Assembly: GCA_011775825.1 (NCBI GenBank)
Contig: JAABYK010000101.1
Coordinates: forward strand, 17,719 to 26,973
Length of the DNA stretch: 9,255 bases
Source: Candidatus Zhuqueibacterota bacterium
Lineage (GTDB): Bacteria; Zhuqueibacterota; Zhuqueibacteria; Oceanimicrobiales; Oceanimicrobiaceae
Direction of reading: 5' to 3'
Shown here: piece after piece, positions 7,167-9,255 of the stretch
How the letters are laid out: the number at the start of each line of letters is the position of its first letter
Position numbering within the stretch: the first letter of the stretch is position 1
Made by a program: the position numbers and the translations under genes
The notes under the pieces: model-generated
Seen by the model: only the letters and a program-made list of their open reading frames with translations
The model's database searches: none
What the model was told of the DNA's origin: nothing

Positions 7167-7383
7167 ACTCCAAACACCCGCCTTCGTAGGTCCTATTCAG
7201 ATGGCTAAAAAGTTACCTTTCTCGTCCTTTTTAAGGAGCACTAAATCCAGCCAAAAACACAAGCTTCCTTTGTCGTTCTATCGGTTGGCATGAAATAATT
7301 GATGTCAGAGTTCTTCTGTTCAATTTGTATGGGACCCCTGTGGTGAAGTCATTGCAGGGATAGCGGAGGATCAAAGTTCGGAT

Positions 7384-7426
7384 GAGCTGCTATCGATTTG
7401 TCAAACGCACAAACCGATAGCAGCTC
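7384..7426. repeat. 18-bp inverted repeat with 7-nt loop, possible terminator or operator
   Basis: GAGCTGCTATCGATTTGT (7384-7401) and ACAAACCGATAGCAGCTC (7409-7426) pair over 18 positions with a single mismatch and leave a 7-nt loop. The structure lies 36 bp past the stop of the lipoprotein gene, a usual place for a transcription end. On the minus strand no U-run follows. On the plus strand six T residues (7440-7445 region) follow about 13 bp later, too far for a textbook intrinsic terminator. It could be a 3'-end stabiliser, an atypical terminator, or a protein-binding dyad. Confidence 0.55.
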
Positions 7427-7462
7427 GCGAGTCGGCAGTGTTTTTTACGGACGCGTTCCTCT

Positions 7463-7978
7463 TTATTTAAACTCGTACCGTTCGGTTGTTTTGGTAAGAC
7501 TACCTGAGATTAGACCGATCAGACCAGCAGGCGGACCGACCACTATTATGCCAAGGACAGCCGCCGCTGGCCTGGTAAAGCAGATACCCTCAGAATCACT
7601 ACAATCGTAGCTGTCCTCATCGCCCGTCTGGCTTATCAACGCTCCCAACGCCGCACCTATCAAAAAGCCGTAACCGAGTCCTTTTGCCGTGTTGCGGTGC
7701 TCTCTGGAAATACTTCTTATATTTGAGGTCACGACACGATGTCTCGTCGATTCGGATTCAGCATCGAACCAAGATGTTGAATCTTTTGTTACACGGACTG
7801 ATTTCCCGGTAAAGCTCTCCCCGCTCGTAAGTTGGATTTGCACAGTTTTATTATGAACACTTCGATTTATTGTCTTAAGAGATTTTTGGGAATCGCTACT
7901 AACAGTAACCAATTTATTGCTGTAGCAACCATTCACGAGCAAAACAAGTGTGAGCAAGAGTATTCTATCCTTTATCAT
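7463..7978 (-). CDS. Small lipoprotein with two glycine-rich hydrophobic segments, unknown function
   Basis: This 171-residue protein begins with a short charged region, a hydrophobic stretch and the lipobox LVNGC (Cys18), so it should be lipid-modified and processed by signal peptidase II. Tyr19 after the cysteine does not suggest inner-membrane retention. Residues about 45-92 look like a small beta-rich domain (VQIQLTSGESFTGKSVRVTK ... VVTSNIRSISRE) of a type seen in other hypothetical lipoproteins. Residues 100-115 (GLGYGFLIGAALGALI) and 138-159 (AAAVLGIIVVGPPAGLIGLI) are hydrophobic and glycine-rich, as in glycine-zipper membrane hairpins, joined by an acidic loop with Cys126 and Cys133 that could form a disulfide. 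I do not recognise a named family. ATG 7976-7978 has a good Shine-Dalgarno (AGAGGA) about 7 bases upstream. It stands alone, with gaps of 524 and 358 bp on its sides and a strong inverted repeat just past its stop. Confidence 0.85.
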   Translation of the reverse strand: MIKDRILLLTLVLLVNGCYSNKLVTVSSDSQKSLKTINRSVHNKTVQIQLTSGESFTGKSVRVTKDSTSWFDAESESTRHRVVTSNIRSISREHRNTAKGLGYGFLIGAALGALISQTGDEDSYDCSDSEGICFTRPAAAVLGIIVVGPPAGLIGLISGSLTKTTERYEFK

Positions 7979-8336
7979 GCTTTTCCTCTTTATATGTCCA
8001 ATCCAAATTAAGAATTAAAATTTCAAACTTGATTATGATATTGGCAGAACTGATTTTTTCTTGTTCAAATATGCCATTAGATGCTATCAAGGAAGTTTAA
8101 AAGTTCAAAGAGGGATACGAGCTCGATGAAAGGGGATCTTTGAATGTTAGACTGAATTTTTCGTCACGTCCACACACATTTCTTCCAAAATGCAATTTTC
8201 GGGGGGAGAACTTTATATAAAAGTATGTAAAATTATTGTAACTAAGTCAAGGAAAAAATGTCGAGAGTTTCGCCGTTAAGTCGTTTACTTATAGTGATTG
8301 GAGATTGCCAATCGAAAACGGCGCGCGAGGGCGTTT
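7979..8336. other. 358-bp AT-rich intergenic stretch
   Basis: This gap carries the Shine-Dalgarno of the lipoprotein gene at one end and hairpins downstream of the BtpA-family gene at the other. It is visibly AT-richer than the genes. Between about 8000 and 8200 I see only short dyads (for example TTCAAAG 8104-8110 with CTTTGAA 8138-8144) and the short palindrome CGAGCTCG (8118-8125), none convincing. A small forward ORF starts at 8258. Confidence 0.5.
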
Positions 8337-8371
8337 TCACGAACTTTGTAGCGATTTCAGCTTTTCGGTGA
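8258..8371 (+). CDS. Candidate 37-residue small ORF (uncertain)
   Basis: An ATG at 8258-8260 follows AAGGA with a 5-base gap, and A/T-rich boxes (TATAAA 8216-8221, TAAAAT 8228-8233) lie upstream. The frame runs 37 codons to TGA at 8369-8371, overlapping the 3' end of the BtpA-family gene on the other strand by 35 bp. The peptide (starting MSRVSPLSRLLIVIGDCQSK) has one short hydrophobic run and no family I recognise. No good -35 box accompanies either A/T-rich box. Its overlap with hairpins and with the opposite gene makes chance a real possibility. Confidence 0.2.
   Translation: MSRVSPLSRLLIVIGDCQSKTAREGVFTNFVAISAFR
8296..8337 (-). terminator. Two short hairpins just past the BtpA-family gene
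   Basis: AAAACG (8315-8320) and CGTTTT (8332-8337) form a 6-bp stem around a GC-rich 11-nt loop that touches the stop codon of the BtpA-family gene. On the minus strand the 3' arm ends in four U residues. Next comes GATTGG/CCAATC (8296-8301 with 8308-8313), a perfect 6-bp stem with a 6-nt loop. Together they may slow or end transcription, but neither is a classic GC-rich stem with a long U-run. Confidence 0.3.
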
Positions 8372-9140
8372 ATGCCTTAACGCGTGCTTCCTCCACGAGG
8401 TTATCGGCTTTCGCGTCTGTTTTGAAATCGCTGCCCACGATCAGTCCGTCTGCTTTAGTGTAGAAAGTTGGCAAGTTAGCGGCTGTGACTCCGCTGCCCA
8501 CGAGCGTCGGGAGATCGGTGTTTTGTCGCACAATGTCGAGTTCGTCTATTTTGGTCTCAGAGCCGGTGGATTCGCCGGATACGATCAAGGCATCCGCCAA
8601 TCCGCGCTCGGTTACGTCCCGGGTTTCGGCGGCGAGACTGCGTTCGCCCAGAGGCACGGAATGTTTGACGCCCACGTCCGCGAAGATGAGCACGCTCGAT
8701 TTCAGAGCAGCACGCAGTCGAAGCGTTTCGTGGCTGGCCCCTTGCAGCAGACCCTGGTCGGAAACCACAGCGTGCATGTGCACGTTAACCCGGATGAAGT
8801 GCGCCTCTGCGGCCGTGGCGATGGCGAGGGCAGCTTGCGCGTCGTTTCGCAGTGCGTTCACACCGACCGGAACATCTGACGCTTTGACGATTTCCCGCGT
8901 TACCGCTGCAAGGGAAGCTACGGTTTCGGCAGGAAGATTGGTGGGATAAAACGGCATATCCCGAAAATTCTCCACAATGAAGCCATCCACGGGATGGCGC
9001 TTAAAGATGTCAACTTCGGAGAGGGCGGTCTCGTAGACATTCTGTATGTTTCCGGAATATCGAGGCGCACCGGGTAACGGCATGAGATGGATGCACCCGA
9101 TCAGGGGCTTGGGAGATTTGAAGAGGTCGGTGAATTTCAT
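8337..9140 (-). CDS. BtpA/SgcQ family TIM-barrel protein
   Basis: This 267-residue protein is full length for the BtpA/SgcQ family, which averages about 260-280 residues. Family signatures are clear in order: IGCIHLMPLPGAPRY (14-28), DGFIVENFRDMPFY (52-65), PVGVNALRND (91-100), HFIRVNVHM (114-122), SDQGLLQGAS (127-136), FADVGVKHSVPL (153-164), DALIVSGESTGS (183-194), LVGSGVTAANL (213-223) and GLIVGSDFK (232-240). These fit a phosphate-binding (beta/alpha)8 barrel. BtpA is known from cyanobacteria as a factor needed for stable photosystem I, and SgcQ is an uncharacterised E. coli sugar-operon protein. In a non-phototrophic setting the role is unknown, perhaps sugar or nucleoside metabolism (inference). 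ATG 9138-9140 fits the family's short N-terminus, yet no Shine-Dalgarno precedes it, only an A-rich CAAAACCA. No signal peptide, so cytosolic. Confidence 0.93.
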   Translation of the reverse strand: MKFTDLFKSPKPLIGCIHLMPLPGAPRYSGNIQNVYETALSEVDIFKRHPVDGFIVENFRDMPFYPTNLPAETVASLAAVTREIVKASDVPVGVNALRNDAQAALAIATAAEAHFIRVNVHMHAVVSDQGLLQGASHETLRLRAALKSSVLIFADVGVKHSVPLGERSLAAETRDVTERGLADALIVSGESTGSETKIDELDIVRQNTDLPTLVGSGVTAANLPTFYTKADGLIVGSDFKTDAKADNLVEEARVKAFTEKLKSLQSS

Positions 9141-9222
9141 TGGTTTTGAAAAGGTGAATTTCTACAAAAGTTCAAGTGCAGAGAAAAACATCAGTCATTT
9201 TTGCCCCTTTGATCCTCGTACT

Positions 9223-9255
9223 TTACAAATAGTCCTCGAATCGAGCGGCCCAGTC
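9223..9255 (-). CDS. Possible C-terminal tail of a gene extending beyond the window
   Basis: The minus strand read from the window edge gives DWAARFEDYL followed by TAA at 9223-9225, a plausible soluble protein C-terminus. The stop would lie 82 bp upstream of the BtpA-family start codon, so the two could be co-transcribed. Ten residues are far too few to name a family, and the other two minus-strand frames are also open over this short distance. Confidence 0.25.
   Translation of the reverse strand, partial: DWAARFEDYL

Larger units (their letters stand above)
6939..7462. other. 524-bp gene-free stretch upstream of the S9 peptidase
   Basis: This gap contains the Shine-Dalgarno and a candidate promoter of the S9 gene, a pair of related hairpins (7085-7166) and an 18-bp inverted repeat (7384-7426). 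Positions about 7167-7380 show no clear gene. A 30-codon forward ORF (7201-7293) has no good ribosome binding site and was not accepted. I see no RNA gene that I can name here. Confidence 0.6.

Noticed and set aside
6935..7177. 80-codon minus-strand ORF overlapping the S9 start by four bases
   Set aside because: It is built largely from the paired hairpins and the S9 promoter region, is cysteine-rich without a pattern, and has no Shine-Dalgarno. The four-base overlap looks accidental.
7201..7293. 30-codon forward ORF (starts MAKKLPFSSF)
   Set aside because: No properly spaced ribosome binding site, no recognisable motif, and such lengths are common by chance.
7398..7610. 70-codon forward ORF crossing the 18-bp inverted repeat
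   Set aside because: It starts inside the repeat and runs antisense to the well-supported lipoprotein gene.
575..9140. A single long operon of all minus-strand genes
   Set aside because: Gaps of 266 to 524 bp, separate ribosome binding sites, candidate promoters and hairpins between genes argue for separate units.

Overview
This window looks like a chromosomal stretch of a Gram-negative bacterium of roughly balanced GC content. It encodes the C-terminal end of an outer-membrane beta-barrel protein, a lipobox-bearing lipoprotein, and two secreted peptidases. Strong Shine-Dalgarno sequences precede three of the genes, which argues against a typical Bacteroidetes translation signal. The mix of a DUF255 protein, an M28 peptidase, an S9 peptidase and a BtpA/SgcQ protein, with large intergenic gaps full of inverted repeats, resembles uncultivated FCB-type or related lineages. 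That placement is inference; no marker gene is present.

Layout. Positions 2-364 hold the 3' end of a forward-strand outer-membrane protein. All other genes are on the minus strand. A degenerate inverted-repeat element (381-492) lies in the convergent gap. It is followed by a membrane-anchored thioredoxin-fold DUF255/YyaL-like protein (575-2839), a secreted M28 zinc peptidase of the carboxypeptidase Q type (3130-4614), a secreted S9 prolyl-oligopeptidase-family serine peptidase (4881-6938), a small lipoprotein with two glycine-rich hydrophobic segments (7463-7978), and a BtpA/SgcQ-family TIM-barrel protein (8337-9140). The last 33 bases may hold the C-terminus of one more minus-strand gene.

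How the genes relate. The gaps between the minus-strand genes are 290, 266, 524 and 358 bp, and sigma-70-like promoters can be proposed in front of two of them, so these look like separate transcription units rather than one operon. The M28 and S9 peptidases both carry signal peptides and intact active sites, and could act together in degrading peptides outside the cytoplasm (inference). The DUF255 and BtpA-family proteins have no firmly known reaction in this setting.

The most unusual material is intergenic: four different inverted-repeat structures (381-492, 4696-4828, 7085-7166, 7384-7426), a direct repeat in the M28 leader, and a small candidate ORF convergent with the BtpA gene. I see no CRISPR array, tRNA, rRNA, transposase, phage gene or defence system, and no convincing evidence of a wholly new multi-gene system.
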